Positions 47,040 to 56,570 of a stretch of 64,000 nucleotides of DNA are shown piece after piece; the stretch's first letter is position 1, and every line of letters begins with the position of its first letter. A program made the translations under genes and the position numbers. This DNA comes from Bacteroidota bacterium (GTDB taxonomy: Bacteria > Bacteroidota > Bacteroidia > NS11-12g > UBA955): the NCBI GenBank assembly GCA_023957335.1, contig JAMLHC010000001.1, positions 186,001 through 250,000 of the forward strand. The letters run 5' to 3'. The notes under the pieces are model-generated. The model was not told where the DNA came from. It worked only from the letters and a program-made list of their open reading frames with translations, and did no database searches.

Positions 47040-48956
47040 TTAAGAGGCTTTTACCAAACCAAAAAGTCTGGCAAATGAAGTGAAAAACACTTTACCGGCA
47101 TCGGGACTTTCATCTAATGTTGGTACGGTATCATTTTCCGGTGTGACATTCTTAACATTTTCATGTGAAAATTCGGAAACATCACCGTCTTCCGGTTCGT
47201 TTTGAGGCCAATAATCCAATTCTCTCCCAGGTACGCTATATTCATAAGCACCTCTGTAAACTACGGGTAATGGACCGTCCCAGTTTCCATGGATGTGTTC
47301 AACAGGTGTAGTCCATTCAAGTCCGTTTGCCTGCCATGGGTTTTGGGTTGCTTTCTCCCCCCAATAAATACTCTTCACAAAGTTAACAATGAACAAGAGT
47401 TGTGCAGAAACGCCTAAAATAGCACCCAATGTCATCACAATATTAGCGTCCATCCAAATCCCAAATTCAGGAATTAAAGTAAATTCATAATATCTTCTGG
47501 GCACACCTGCCACTCCCAAGAAGTGCATAGGATAGAACACAACATAAGCACCAATAAAGGTCAGCCAAAAGTGGAAATGTCCTAAGGTATTGTTCATCAT
47601 ACGTCCAAACATTTTGGGGAACCAATGATAAACACCACCAAACATTGCAAATATTGCCGCAGCACCCATAACAAGGTGGAAGTGTCCAATTACAAAATAT
47701 GTATCATGGAGTGTGATATCAACAGCAGCATTACCCAAGAACATTCCGGTAACACCACCTGAAATAAACAAAGAAACCATGCCTATTGAAAATAACATAC
47801 CGGGTGTAAATCGGATATTCCCTTTCCACAAAGTGGTCAGATAATTAAAAGTTTTTACCGAAGACGGTACTGCAATAATTAGCGAGATTGCCATAAAGAC
47901 TGTGCCCAAGAATGGATTCATTCCGGTTACAAACATGTGGTGTCCCCATACAAGAAATGATAAGAATGAAATTGCAAACATAGAAACAATCATGGCAGTA
48001 TAACCAAAAATAGGTTTACGTGCATTGTTTGCAATGATTTCAGAGACAATACCAAATGCCGGCAAGATGATAATATACACTTCCGGATGTCCTAAGAACC
48101 AAAACAAGTGTTGATACAAAATCGGGCTTCCACCCACATTATCCAAAGCTCCTACACCATTTAAGTATATATCGGACAGAAAAAATGAAGTTCCCAACAT
48201 TCTATCAAAGATTAAAAACAATCCTGCTCCCAACAACACGGGGAAAGAAAGCAGACCCACAACCGCAGCAAAAAAGAAACTCCAAACAGTCAACGGCATG
48301 CGGTTCATGGACATACCTTTTGTTCTCATATTCAATACTGTAGAGATGTAGTTAATACCTCCCAACAAGGAAGATATAATAAAGAGCACTATTGAAAACA
48401 ACCAAAGTGTCATTCCGGTGCCTGAGCCTGGTATGGCTTTATCCAAAGCCGACAAGGGAGGATATACTGTCCAACCACCTGCGGCAGGACCTGTCTCCAA
48501 AAAGAATGAACAAACCAACACAAATGCAGAGGCAATAAAGAACCAAACCGCCAACATATTCATAAAAGGTGATGCCATATCTCGGGCACCAATCTGTAAT
48601 GGAATAAGTAAATTACTATAAGTACCGCTCAACCCGCCTGTCAACACAAAAAACACCATGATTGTACCGTGAATAGTAACAAGTGCAAGGAAGAAGTTAG
48701 GGTCGATAACTCCGCCTTTACCCCATTTGCCTAAAAACATTTCAATAATGGTAAACGAGTGACCGGGCCACGCCAATTGCAATCTGAAAAGCAAAGACAT
48801 AAACCCTCCGATGCAACCCATGATAATACCGGTAATCAGGTATTGACGGGAAATCATCTTGTGATCCAGACTAAAAATATACTTGCTGATAAAACTCTGC
48901 TTGCCATGTTCGTGATGACCGTGTTCGCCTGATTCTATGTGTGCTGTATGATTCAT
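47040..48956 (-). CDS. coxA: Cytochrome c oxidase subunit I, A-type
   Basis: The 638-residue subunit I carries the heme a and heme a3-CuB centre of an aa3-type oxygen reductase. All canonical residues are present: GHPEVY with the cross-linked tyrosine, HHMFVTG with the two CuB histidines, and HDTYFVIGHFHLVMG with both heme histidines. The N-terminal TIHGTIMVFF contains the other low-spin heme ligand. It therefore contrasts with the enzyme at 12606-14273, which lacks the tyrosine and one heme histidine. The C-terminal extension of about 60 residues is acidic. It is 35 bases downstream of coxB. Confidence 0.98.
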   Translation of the reverse strand: MNHTAHIESGEHGHHEHGKQSFISKYIFSLDHKMISRQYLITGIIMGCIGGFMSLLFRLQLAWPGHSFTIIEMFLGKWGKGGVIDPNFFLALVTIHGTIMVFFVLTGGLSGTYSNLLIPLQIGARDMASPFMNMLAVWFFIASAFVLVCSFFLETGPAAGGWTVYPPLSALDKAIPGSGTGMTLWLFSIVLFIISSLLGGINYISTVLNMRTKGMSMNRMPLTVWSFFFAAVVGLLSFPVLLGAGLFLIFDRMLGTSFFLSDIYLNGVGALDNVGGSPILYQHLFWFLGHPEVYIIILPAFGIVSEIIANNARKPIFGYTAMIVSMFAISFLSFLVWGHHMFVTGMNPFLGTVFMAISLIIAVPSSVKTFNYLTTLWKGNIRFTPGMLFSIGMVSLFISGGVTGMFLGNAAVDITLHDTYFVIGHFHLVMGAAAIFAMFGGVYHWFPKMFGRMMNNTLGHFHFWLTFIGAYVVFYPMHFLGVAGVPRRYYEFTLIPEFGIWMDANIVMTLGAILGVSAQLLFIVNFVKSIYWGEKATQNPWQANGLEWTTPVEHIHGNWDGPLPVVYRGAYEYSVPGRELDYWPQNEPEDGDVSEFSHENVKNVTPENDTVPTLDESPDAGKVFFTSFARLFGLVKAS

Positions 48957-48991
48957 TATTTGATTAATTATTGTTTAGCGATATGTATTAA

Positions 48992-50500
48992 TTATATTGA
49001 GGGAGTGATTTTATTGGATTCGTTTTTAACCATTCTTGTATTTGATTGTTGTACTTCTGAATTTGCAAAAGCTGGCTTTTGTTGTTTCAACCATTCATTG
49101 TATTCGGCTTCTGTATCTACAACCGTAATTTTAATTTTCATATTAAAGTGAGCCTGTCCACATACTTTATTGCAATAAACAAAGTAATCGAACGAATCAT
49201 CTTTTTTCTCAGCTCTTGCTTCTTTTGTTGATTTAATGGGCTCGAACACAAAATAAGTACTCATTCCGGGAACAGTATTCATTTGCAATCTGAAATCGGG
49301 TGCAAAAGCAGAGTGAATAACATCTCTTGAACGGAATTTGAATCTCACGGTCTTTCCTTTTTGAAGCACTATTTCTTTTACTACGATATCATCATTTGCC
49401 TCGCCATTAAAGGTACTTGCAAACTTTGTTTTGTCAGATTCCACAATAGCCATTCTCTCCAATTGCTTGGTTCTTCTTCTCAACATTAAAGCCATTTCGT
49501 CTGCATATTCACCATTTTTTACTTTTGTAATCTCCTTCTTGGTATCTTCAATACCCTTCGCGTCAGCTTTATTGCTATAAGCATCTAATTGCTTATACAA
49601 ATCATCCAAATACCCTTTAACATTCACAATTTTAGCACTATAATTGGCGGTATCTTTTTTCAGTTCTTCTTTAAAATTGTCAACTTCTGATTTTACTGCA
49701 AGTCCCAACGGATTGGTTCCTGAAATATAGTTAAAACTGGAAACTCCCAATTTACCGTCATTGCCGGGATAGCGAGCAGACCACCCAAATTGATATGCAA
49801 AAACTTCAATTTCTTGCGCTTGCTTAGCCTCGGGATTATAAGTAATTTCTTTCCATGCAGCATTACCTCTAAAGACCATAAACAACAACATCACAAAAGG
49901 TACAACCGTCCAAAAGATTTCAAGTTTATTATTTTCAGGATAGTAATAGGCTTTTCTTCCTTCTTTAGTTCTATACATAAATGGGAATATGAACAGAAGT
50001 ATTTCGGTAATGATAAATACCGCAAAAGTCAAAACAAATGTAAACATGAACATATTGTCTATTGCAAACCCGTGCGCAGCGCTAGGATTAGTAACTTTGG
50101 CATATTTACCATGAATGGCAAGTTCCCAAAATGCAAAATAAACTCCTAAAATCAGAATGATTAGACCAATCCATGCACTGACTTTGTTTACATCAGCCAC
50201 TTTCTTTCCGGTTATTTTTTGAGTGAAATGGGCAATATCAAACACAAAAGCAAGCACAGTTACCAATAACGCAAAAGCAATAAAAATCATCCATAAAACT
50301 TCTGTACGTATGGTTTCATAAGGAGTTGATTCGTGGTAAGGCTTAAATTCACCACCGCCCACACCAAACCAAGAGGCTTGTTGTGTTTCAAACGGGAGTG
50401 AATGCATATTGAAAAGGGGTGCGAATATGTATGTTAATGAAACAACTAAAATCGCTGCAAAGGCTTTAAACAAGTTCTTTTTTATCGTAGTATTCATCAT
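48992..50500 (-). CDS. coxB: Cytochrome c oxidase subunit II (CuA)
   Basis: This long subunit II (502 residues) has three hydrophobic N-terminal segments (a signal or helix near 12-30, then helices near 70-90 and 110-130, and more near 150-175). Its periplasmic cupredoxin domain is interrupted by a coiled-coil-like insert of about 100 residues. CuA ligands are seen in DVIHSAF and YCNKVCGQAHFNM. The usual bridging glutamate position in the CxExC motif is Lys (CNKVC); copper is bound there through backbone oxygen, so function may be kept. No cytochrome c domain is fused. It heads the cox locus and has a good promoter. Confidence 0.95.
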   Translation of the reverse strand: MMNTTIKKNLFKAFAAILVVSLTYIFAPLFNMHSLPFETQQASWFGVGGGEFKPYHESTPYETIRTEVLWMIFIAFALLVTVLAFVFDIAHFTQKITGKKVADVNKVSAWIGLIILILGVYFAFWELAIHGKYAKVTNPSAAHGFAIDNMFMFTFVLTFAVFIITEILLFIFPFMYRTKEGRKAYYYPENNKLEIFWTVVPFVMLLFMVFRGNAAWKEITYNPEAKQAQEIEVFAYQFGWSARYPGNDGKLGVSSFNYISGTNPLGLAVKSEVDNFKEELKKDTANYSAKIVNVKGYLDDLYKQLDAYSNKADAKGIEDTKKEITKVKNGEYADEMALMLRRRTKQLERMAIVESDKTKFASTFNGEANDDIVVKEIVLQKGKTVRFKFRSRDVIHSAFAPDFRLQMNTVPGMSTYFVFEPIKSTKEARAEKKDDSFDYFVYCNKVCGQAHFNMKIKITVVDTEAEYNEWLKQQKPAFANSEVQQSNTRMVKNESNKITPSI

Positions 50501-50536
50501 GTATTTTATGACTTTTTAGGGGTTATTTATCGCGTG

Positions 50537-50565
50537 CAAATGTATTCATATTTTCATTTAATCAA
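50537..50565 (-). promoter_or_regulatory. Promoter of coxB
   Basis: On the minus strand TTG (50565-50563), an 18-base spacer and TACATTTG (50544-50537) match the Bacteroidota promoter pattern. Transcription would start near 50530, 30 bases before the coxB ATG. The rest of the 249-base divergent gap is A/T-rich without a recognisable gene. Confidence 0.65.
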
Positions 50566-50733
50566 GCAAAATTGAAAAATTATAAAGCCTAACACCCGTT
50601 AGTATCAAGGGATTGCAGCAGATTTACCAATAGTTAAAGTAAATAAAAACTTTTTTTATTTTAGACTAACCCATATTTTTATTTTACGATTTACAAATCC
50701 CGTTTTTAAATAAAAATAAGTACGAATTCATTG

Positions 50734-50741
50734 TACTTTTG
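50734..50741 (+). promoter_or_regulatory. -7 box for the prfC pair
   Basis: TACTTTTG matches TAnnTTTG exactly and ends 8 bases before the ATG at 50750. No well-spaced TTG was found. Confidence 0.4.
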
Positions 50742-50749
50742 CGCGCCTT

Positions 50750-50974
50750 ATGAGAAAGTCACTCCAAGTCATTTTATTTCTTGTATTTTTGACTACGACT
50801 GTGCCTATATCGTTGCTATCATTCGATTTTGACATAGCACAATTCGCACAATCAGATTCAATGACTCTCACTCCGGTTGAACATAAACCCAGAATTATAT
50901 TGTTTACAGTAATTGGATTTGTGTCTGCACTTATATTATTTATCATCATCAAAAGAAGAAAAAAGAAATCCTGA
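50750..50974 (+). CDS. Small membrane protein upstream of prfC
   Basis: The 74-residue protein has an N-terminal hydrophobic segment (about residues 5-24, possibly a signal peptide) and a second helix (about residues 49-67) ending in a basic KRRKKKS tail. The stop is followed one base later by the prfC ATG, so they share a transcript. No family recognised. Confidence 0.55.
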   Translation: MRKSLQVILFLVFLTTTVPISLLSFDFDIAQFAQSDSMTLTPVEHKPRIILFTVIGFVSALILFIIIKRRKKKS

Positions 50975-50975
50975 A

Positions 50976-52577
50976 ATGAATCCTGCCTTTGTTAAAGAAA
51001 TAGAAAAGCGAAAAACCTTTGCTATCATTAGCCACCCCGATGCGGGAAAAACCACCCTTACAGAAAAGTTGTTGCTGTTTGGCGGTGCTATTCAGACAGC
51101 AGGAGCGGTTAAATCCAACAAAATCAAGAAAACCGCCACTTCTGATTTCATGGAAATTGAGAAGCAGAGAGGAATTTCCGTTGCGACCTCCGTTATGACT
51201 TTTGCTTATAAAAACAAACTCATTAACATTTTGGACACTCCCGGACACAAAGACTTTGCAGAAGATACTTTTCGAACCCTTACGGCTGTGGACAGCGTCA
51301 TCCTTGTGATTGACTGTGTAAAGGGGGTTGAGGAACAAACCAAAAGGCTGATGGAAGTGTGTCGTATGAGGAATACGCCTGTGATTGTTTTTATAAACAA
51401 ACTCGACCGAGAAGGTCAAGACCCTTACGAGTTGCTTGACGAACTCGAAGAAAAACTTTCCATCAAAGTACGCCCTCTCAGCTGGCCTATAGGAATTGGA
51501 GCAACATTTAAAGGAGTTTATAAATTATATGACGGAAGTTTTCGCTTTACAGAAAGTGCCAAAACTAAAGTGGGCAAAGAAGTAGCAATATTGAACGACC
51601 TCAACTCTCCTGAACTGGGAAAACTTATAGGAGAAAAAGAAGCGGACAAACTCAGAGAAGACAAAGAATTGATTGAGGGAATCTATGGGGACTTCAATGT
51701 AAAACAATACCTTGACGGCAAATTAGCTCCTGTATTCTTTGGGTCTGCCTTAAACAATTTCGGAATCCAAGAAATGTTAGACAAATTTGTGGAGATAGCA
51801 CCATTCCCAAGGTCGCGAGAAAGCACAACAAGAGAAGTTCTTCCTTCAGAAGAAAAATTAAGCGGATTTGTATTTAAGATTCATGCCAATATTGACCCCA
51901 AACACCGCGACAGAATTGCTTTTATGCGCATTGTTTCAGGCAAATTTGACCGCAATACTTTTTATTATCATGTACGACTGAATAAAGAAATGAAATTCTC
52001 CAATCCTGTAACATTTATGGCAGAAAGCAAAAGTCTGGTTGATAGTGCTTATCCCGGTGATGTGGTCGGATTGTATGATACCGGAACTTTCAAAATTGGA
52101 GACACTTTGACCCAAGGCGAAAAAATGATGTATAAAGGCATACCCAGTTTCTCTCCCGAAATTTTCAAGGAACTGATAAACCTCGATCCCATGAAGTCAA
52201 AGCAATTGGAAAAAGGCATAGACCAGCTCACAGACGAAGGGGTAGCGCAACTTTTCAGACAAGAGCCGGGCAACAGAAAATTCATTGGCACAGTTGGCGA
52301 ACTCCAATTTGAGGTAATTCTGTACAGACTTGAACATGAATATGGAGCAAAATGCCGTTTTGAGCCACGCTCTTTTTACAAAGCATGCTGGATTACGGGC
52401 GACAAAGCTAAAATCCATGAGTTTATTAAATTCAAATCCAAAAACATTGTTACAGACAAAGACCTTAACCTTGTTTTTTTGGCTGAGACCGCATGGGTGC
52501 TCAAAACTGCAATGGAAACCAATCCCGACATTCAATTCCATACAACTTCCGAGTTTAAAGATGACTTAATGTCATAA
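50976..52577 (+). CDS. prfC: Peptide chain release factor 3
   Basis: RF3 is a translational GTPase that recycles RF1 and RF2 from the ribosome. From ATG 50976 the protein has 533 residues and starts [21 protein letters not shown], with the P-loop. The G-domain shows [16 protein letters not shown] and FINKLDREG. The C-terminal RF3-specific domain ends [11 protein letters not shown]. An earlier in-frame start at 50913 would overlap the preceding gene and is not needed. Confidence 0.97.
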   Translation: MNPAFVKEIEKRKTFAIISHPDAGKTTLTEKLLLFGGAIQTAGAVKSNKIKKTATSDFMEIEKQRGISVATSVMTFAYKNKLINILDTPGHKDFAEDTFRTLTAVDSVILVIDCVKGVEEQTKRLMEVCRMRNTPVIVFINKLDREGQDPYELLDELEEKLSIKVRPLSWPIGIGATFKGVYKLYDGSFRFTESAKTKVGKEVAILNDLNSPELGKLIGEKEADKLREDKELIEGIYGDFNVKQYLDGKLAPVFFGSALNNFGIQEMLDKFVEIAPFPRSRESTTREVLPSEEKLSGFVFKIHANIDPKHRDRIAFMRIVSGKFDRNTFYYHVRLNKEMKFSNPVTFMAESKSLVDSAYPGDVVGLYDTGTFKIGDTLTQGEKMMYKGIPSFSPEIFKELINLDPMKSKQLEKGIDQLTDEGVAQLFRQEPGNRKFIGTVGELQFEVILYRLEHEYGAKCRFEPRSFYKACWITGDKAKIHEFIKFKSKNIVTDKDLNLVFLAETAWVLKTAMETNPDIQFHTTSEFKDDLMS

Positions 52578-52608
52578 AAAAATATACTATTTGAGTTTTT
52601 TCAAAAAT

Positions 52609-52641
52609 TTGCATCACGGAATTTTCTATTTCATACCTTCG
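52609..52641 (+). promoter_or_regulatory. Promoter candidate of the subtilase gene
   Basis: TTG at 52609-52611, a 22-base spacer and TACCTTCG at 52634-52641 (one mismatch) form a weak promoter. It overlaps TTG 52641 and so favours ATG 52653 as the start. Confidence 0.35.
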
Positions 52642-52652
52642 TGTTGTCAAAT

Positions 52653-55600
52653 ATGAAAAGAATAAGTAGCGGTATATCACTAATTTTACTGAATTTCTTC
52701 TATTTAACTTTATCTGCACAAATACAGGATTATAATGTATTTTTTAAAAACGGGACTTTTACACCTGCTGAAAATAAAGGTGTTGTAAGCAATTATGAAA
52801 TAACAAACACAAGTGTTGAGGGTTTTGTTTATGGATTTATTCAATTTTATGAAATCCCCAACCAAGAGCAAAGAAACCAACTTCATAATATAGGTATAGA
52901 ATTAGGAGAATATATAAAACGAAACACCTACGCTGCTGTCATTCCACAACACAATTTCACTTTAATTCAAAATCTGCAAGGGCTGCGTAGCTTTTTTGTC
53001 CTACCCTCTACATTCAAAATAAGAAAAGGAACTGAAACCGTAGGAATCGAACGCATAAACCTATGTATTTCAATTTACAAAAATGCGAATTCACAGGCTG
53101 CCATCTCTCACCTAAAGAGTCAGGTTGACGATATAAATTTTATAAGTATAACAAAGGGTATTTTCGTTGTCAATATCAGAAGAGAGCAAATTCATCAAAT
53201 AGTTGAGCTTCCCTATATCCAATGGGTTGAAGAGCAGGATATGACACCACATTTATTGGACATATCATCTATTAATTTGCACAAAACCAACATACTTAAA
53301 TCCACCTTGACCGGACAAAGAGGATTAAGCGGCAATGGTGTTGCCATTGGCATTTTTGACGGCATTGTTTACAACCATATTGATTTTGCCAACAGGTTGA
53401 CTATCGTAAGCGGGTCTTCGGTATATGACCATTCAACAGAAATAGCAGGTTTGTTTGCAGGTGCAGGAAACAGAAATCCAATTGCCATCGGACACGCCCA
53501 TAAAGCCGACATTTATTCATGGGAAATTACGAATAACATTATCAACGATATTGATTCAGGGGTCATTGACTACAATATGATGATTGCCAACCATTCGTAT
53601 TTTATTGGCAATTCTGGCAGTTGCACAAATCGAGGAGAATATGATATTGTGAGTTATTATTTTGACACACTGGCTGCCAAACACCCAAGTTTACTTCAAG
53701 TATTTGCTGCGGGCAACCACAGAGCCAATAACTGTATTGCAGGTGGATACAGAACCGTTTTTGAAGGTTTGCAATCATCAAAAAACGGAATGACAATCGG
53801 CTCAGTTACGGCTATAGACGGTAACAGCAGCGACCATTCTTACGGACCCACATTGGACGGGAGAATCAAGCCCGATGTAGTAGCAAGAGGTGTTAGCGTA
53901 TATAGCTCCATCACCGGACAAAACTACACAACAGTTTCGGGCACTTCGTTCAGCACTCCCAATACCGGAGGAACTGCAACTTTATTGTATGAACATTATC
54001 GTGCGCTTAATTCAGGCAAAGACCCTGCAACACACACAATCAAAGCCATTTTGATGAATACGGCTACTGACTTGGGCAACGCAGGACCCGATTTCATATA
54101 TGGATATGGAAGGATTGACGGATACAAAGCAGCTAAAGTGCTTGAGAACAAATATTACCTTGTGGATAGCATTGCCCATCAAGACTCGCTCACTGATTCA
54201 CTTTTCATATCAGGAGTTTCTAAGACCAAGGAAATCCGCTTCATGTTAGCTTGGGCGGAAGACCCCACTCCTTTACCTTCAGCCATGGCACTGATAAATG
54301 ACCTTGATTTGTTTTTGATTGACCCCAACTTCGACACTATCCGACCCTTGGTTCCCGATTACACAAACCCAAGCACTGTTGCCGGTGAACAGATTGACAC
54401 ACTGAACAATAATGAACAAGTGGTGGTCAGTAATGTAATTCCAGGATATTACAAAGTTGTTGTATTAGGAAAATCAATTCCGGCAGGCAAAGTGGGCTAC
54501 ACTTTGACATGGCAGGAAACTGAACCTTATTTAGAGCTGACCTATCCTTTTGGAGGAGAAAAATGGCTTCCACCCAAAGATGCCGCCACTGCACAGATTA
54601 TTGCTTGGGACGGTTATGATTTGACCGGGACTATCAGTGTTGAATTCTCTGATGACAGCGGTTCTACATGGAACACACTTACAAGCGGATTAGCCAATAC
54701 AACAAGATACTACGTTTGGAACAATGCTTCCCCTACTTTATACACCGGGCAAGCGCTCATCCGCGTTAGTACAACAGGTGGAATGAGTTCACAAAACAGT
54801 CGTGTATTTACCATTATGTCCAATCCCCTTAATACGGGAGTGTCAGGCATTCCTTGTTCTCAACAAGTAACACTCTATTGGAAGTCAACCGTAGCAACTG
54901 ATACTTTCCGCATCTTTCAGTTGATTGGCGAAGAAATGACTGAAATCGCCAAGACTACTGACACATTCTATATCGTAACCGGATTGACAAACGGCACACA
55001 GTATTGGTTTGCGTTGTCTATCATCGACCAAAACAATGTTGAGAGTATCCGAAGTTGGGCACAACCTTTTACCCCCATTGCCGGCACAATACCGACATCT
55101 GTGAACACACAGCCCACAAATCAAAAAGCATGTAGGTTTTCTGACATAAGTTTTAACCCTTCTTTCAACGGCACACCCACGATTTATTATCAATGGGAAC
55201 GGAGCACAGATGGGGGTGCGACTTGGACCAACATAGTAGGAGAAACTTCCGCAAGCCTTAGCATCACCTCCATAGACTCCGGACTGATGACTAACTTATA
55301 CCGCAACTCTTTTTACAACGCCTGCGGTGGTCTTTTTTATACCAATAACGTGTCGGTCATTGCTGACTCTATTCCACTCAAACCAACGATTGGCATTAAC
55401 CCCTTGACTGTTTGCAAAGACACTATTGAGTTCAGCTATCCCCACGGACTGGTTAACTTAAATTATGATTGGAAATTTGAAGAGGCAGAGTACCCCACCC
55501 TGAGCGGACTTAATTTAGATAATCCAACCAATCAATGGGTTTATCCTACCCTCCCGGGAATCAAAGAAATCATACTCAAAGTTACTTTTCCCGGCAACAA

Positions 55601-56168
55601 TTGCTCAAACGCAGATACAACAACCACAAACATTGGATGTATAGCGTTACCCATTGAATGGCTCAGCTTTTCAGCTACTGCTCAGGCAAATTCAATCTTA
55701 TTGCAATGGCAAACTGCTAATGAATTCAACAATGATTATTTTACCATACTTAAATCACTTAACTTGACCGATTGGCATGCCATTGGCACAAAGAAAAGCG
55801 CTGGCAATTCATATTCTGTTGTTCAATATCTGTTCAACGATGAACATCCTGTCAATGGAGTACAATATTACAAGTTGCAACAAACCGACATAGACAATTA
55901 CAATTCTTTTTCAAAGGTTGTGCAGGTTTTGTATCAATTACCGACAAGCAACATCACAATCAACCCTAACCCTGTCAATGATTGGTTATATTTTATTTCT
56001 CCTGACGCAACAAACAATATCTATATCAAAGATATAACCGGCAAGATAATCCGTTCATATATAAATGCCCAATCTCAAATCAATGTCTCAGACTTAGCCA
56101 ATGGAGTATATTTTATAGAAATAGAAAGCGAAGGGCGAATATTCAGGTCTAAGCTTTTGAAGCAATAA
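52653..56168 (+). CDS. T9SS-exported subtilisin-like (S8) protease
   Basis: The 1,171-residue protein has a signal peptide (residues 1-22, ending LSAQ) and a prodomain-like region. The S8 catalytic domain follows: Asp in IGIFDGIVYNH, His in VYDHSTEIAG, oxyanion Asn in FAAGNHRANN and nucleophile Ser in VSGTSFSTPN. After it come a P-domain-like region, fibronectin- or Ig-like domains, and a C-terminal T9SS type A sorting domain of about 70 residues beginning INPNPVNDWLYF and ending YFIEIESEGRIFRSKLLKQ. It should be secreted through T9SS and attached to the surface or released. The DG after the catalytic Asp and the HSTE in place of HGTH are variants, but all triad residues are present. Confidence 0.92.
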   Translation: MKRISSGISLILLNFFYLTLSAQIQDYNVFFKNGTFTPAENKGVVSNYEITNTSVEGFVYGFIQFYEIPNQEQRNQLHNIGIELGEYIKRNTYAAVIPQHNFTLIQNLQGLRSFFVLPSTFKIRKGTETVGIERINLCISIYKNANSQAAISHLKSQVDDINFISITKGIFVVNIRREQIHQIVELPYIQWVEEQDMTPHLLDISSINLHKTNILKSTLTGQRGLSGNGVAIGIFDGIVYNHIDFANRLTIVSGSSVYDHSTEIAGLFAGAGNRNPIAIGHAHKADIYSWEITNNIINDIDSGVIDYNMMIANHSYFIGNSGSCTNRGEYDIVSYYFDTLAAKHPSLLQVFAAGNHRANNCIAGGYRTVFEGLQSSKNGMTIGSVTAIDGNSSDHSYGPTLDGRIKPDVVARGVSVYSSITGQNYTTVSGTSFSTPNTGGTATLLYEHYRALNSGKDPATHTIKAILMNTATDLGNAGPDFIYGYGRIDGYKAAKVLENKYYLVDSIAHQDSLTDSLFISGVSKTKEIRFMLAWAEDPTPLPSAMALINDLDLFLIDPNFDTIRPLVPDYTNPSTVAGEQIDTLNNNEQVVVSNVIPGYYKVVVLGKSIPAGKVGYTLTWQETEPYLELTYPFGGEKWLPPKDAATAQIIAWDGYDLTGTISVEFSDDSGSTWNTLTSGLANTTRYYVWNNASPTLYTGQALIRVSTTGGMSSQNSRVFTIMSNPLNTGVSGIPCSQQVTLYWKSTVATDTFRIFQLIGEEMTEIAKTTDTFYIVTGLTNGTQYWFALSIIDQNNVESIRSWAQPFTPIAGTIPTSVNTQPTNQKACRFSDISFNPSFNGTPTIYYQWERSTDGGATWTNIVGETSASLSITSIDSGLMTNLYRNSFYNACGGLFYTNNVSVIADSIPLKPTIGINPLTVCKDTIEFSYPHGLVNLNYDWKFEEAEYPTLSGLNLDNPTNQWVYPTLPGIKEIILKVTFPGNNCSNADTTTTNIGCIALPIEWLSFSATAQANSILLQWQTANEFNNDYFTILKSLNLTDWHAIGTKKSAGNSYSVVQYLFNDEHPVNGVQYYKLQQTDIDNYNSFSKVVQVLYQLPTSNITINPNPVNDWLYFISPDATNNIYIKDITGKIIRSYINAQSQINVSDLANGVYFIEIESEGRIFRSKLLKQ

Positions 56169-56330
56169 CACAAGTTGCACCCTTCTTGTAGTTTAAACTA
56201 TACTTTCTTACATACATAATACATACAAATACGCAATTCAACATACGATTGCCATAATGACATTTTTCTACATTTTGCGCCATTGAATATCCTTGCAGCA
56301 GATTAATCCTTAATATATTAATCTTTAAAA

Positions 56331-56550
56331 GCCGTGTTTGTTGTTGTCACCAACCACACAAATTAAAAGTTGGATTATATAAACAATAATCCTTGCAGTT
56401 CAGCAGAAACATTAGCTTTATTACCTACTGACTACTATCATAGAAGTGCTTCTTTCTATGATACAGGAATAAAGAATTTTAAATTTATTCAAGGTTATAG
56501 ATGTTTAAGGGAAGATGATTGGAGTGGTTGGTGACAACACCAACCACGGC
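56331..56550. repeat. REPIN-like pair of inverted hairpin repeats in a gene-free gap
   Basis: The 402-base gap between the subtilase and acs genes holds no gene. It contains two 27-base copies of one sequence in opposite orientation, at 56331-56357 and 56524-56550, identical at 25 of 27 positions. The right copy is itself a perfect hairpin with a ten-pair stem GTGGTTGGTG/CACCAACCAC and loop ACAA; the left copy is a slightly degenerate version. Both end in the GCCGTG/CACGGC foot at the outer side. The 166 bases between them contain a third ten-pair hairpin (56436-56463). Two inverted palindromes around a short spacer is the layout of a REPIN, normally moved by a RAYT (Y1) transposase. No transposase is present in the window. 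Confidence 0.6.
56436..56463. repeat. Ten-pair hairpin inside the REPIN-like element
   Basis: TATCATAGAA (56436-56445) and TTCTATGATA (56454-56463) are perfect complements around an eight-base loop. There is no T-run, so a terminator role is not indicated. Confidence 0.55.
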
Positions 56551-56570
56551 TGGAAACCTTTCCCCCTTAG

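Noticed and set aside
56524-56547. Perfect hairpin as the acs terminator
   Set aside because: It is downstream of acs, but no T-run follows on the minus strand and an inverted partner exists 170 bases away; a repeat element explains it better, though attenuation is not excluded.
56331-56550. Integron attC site or phage attachment site
   Set aside because: There is no integrase, no cassette gene and no conserved core; the two copies are inverted rather than direct.
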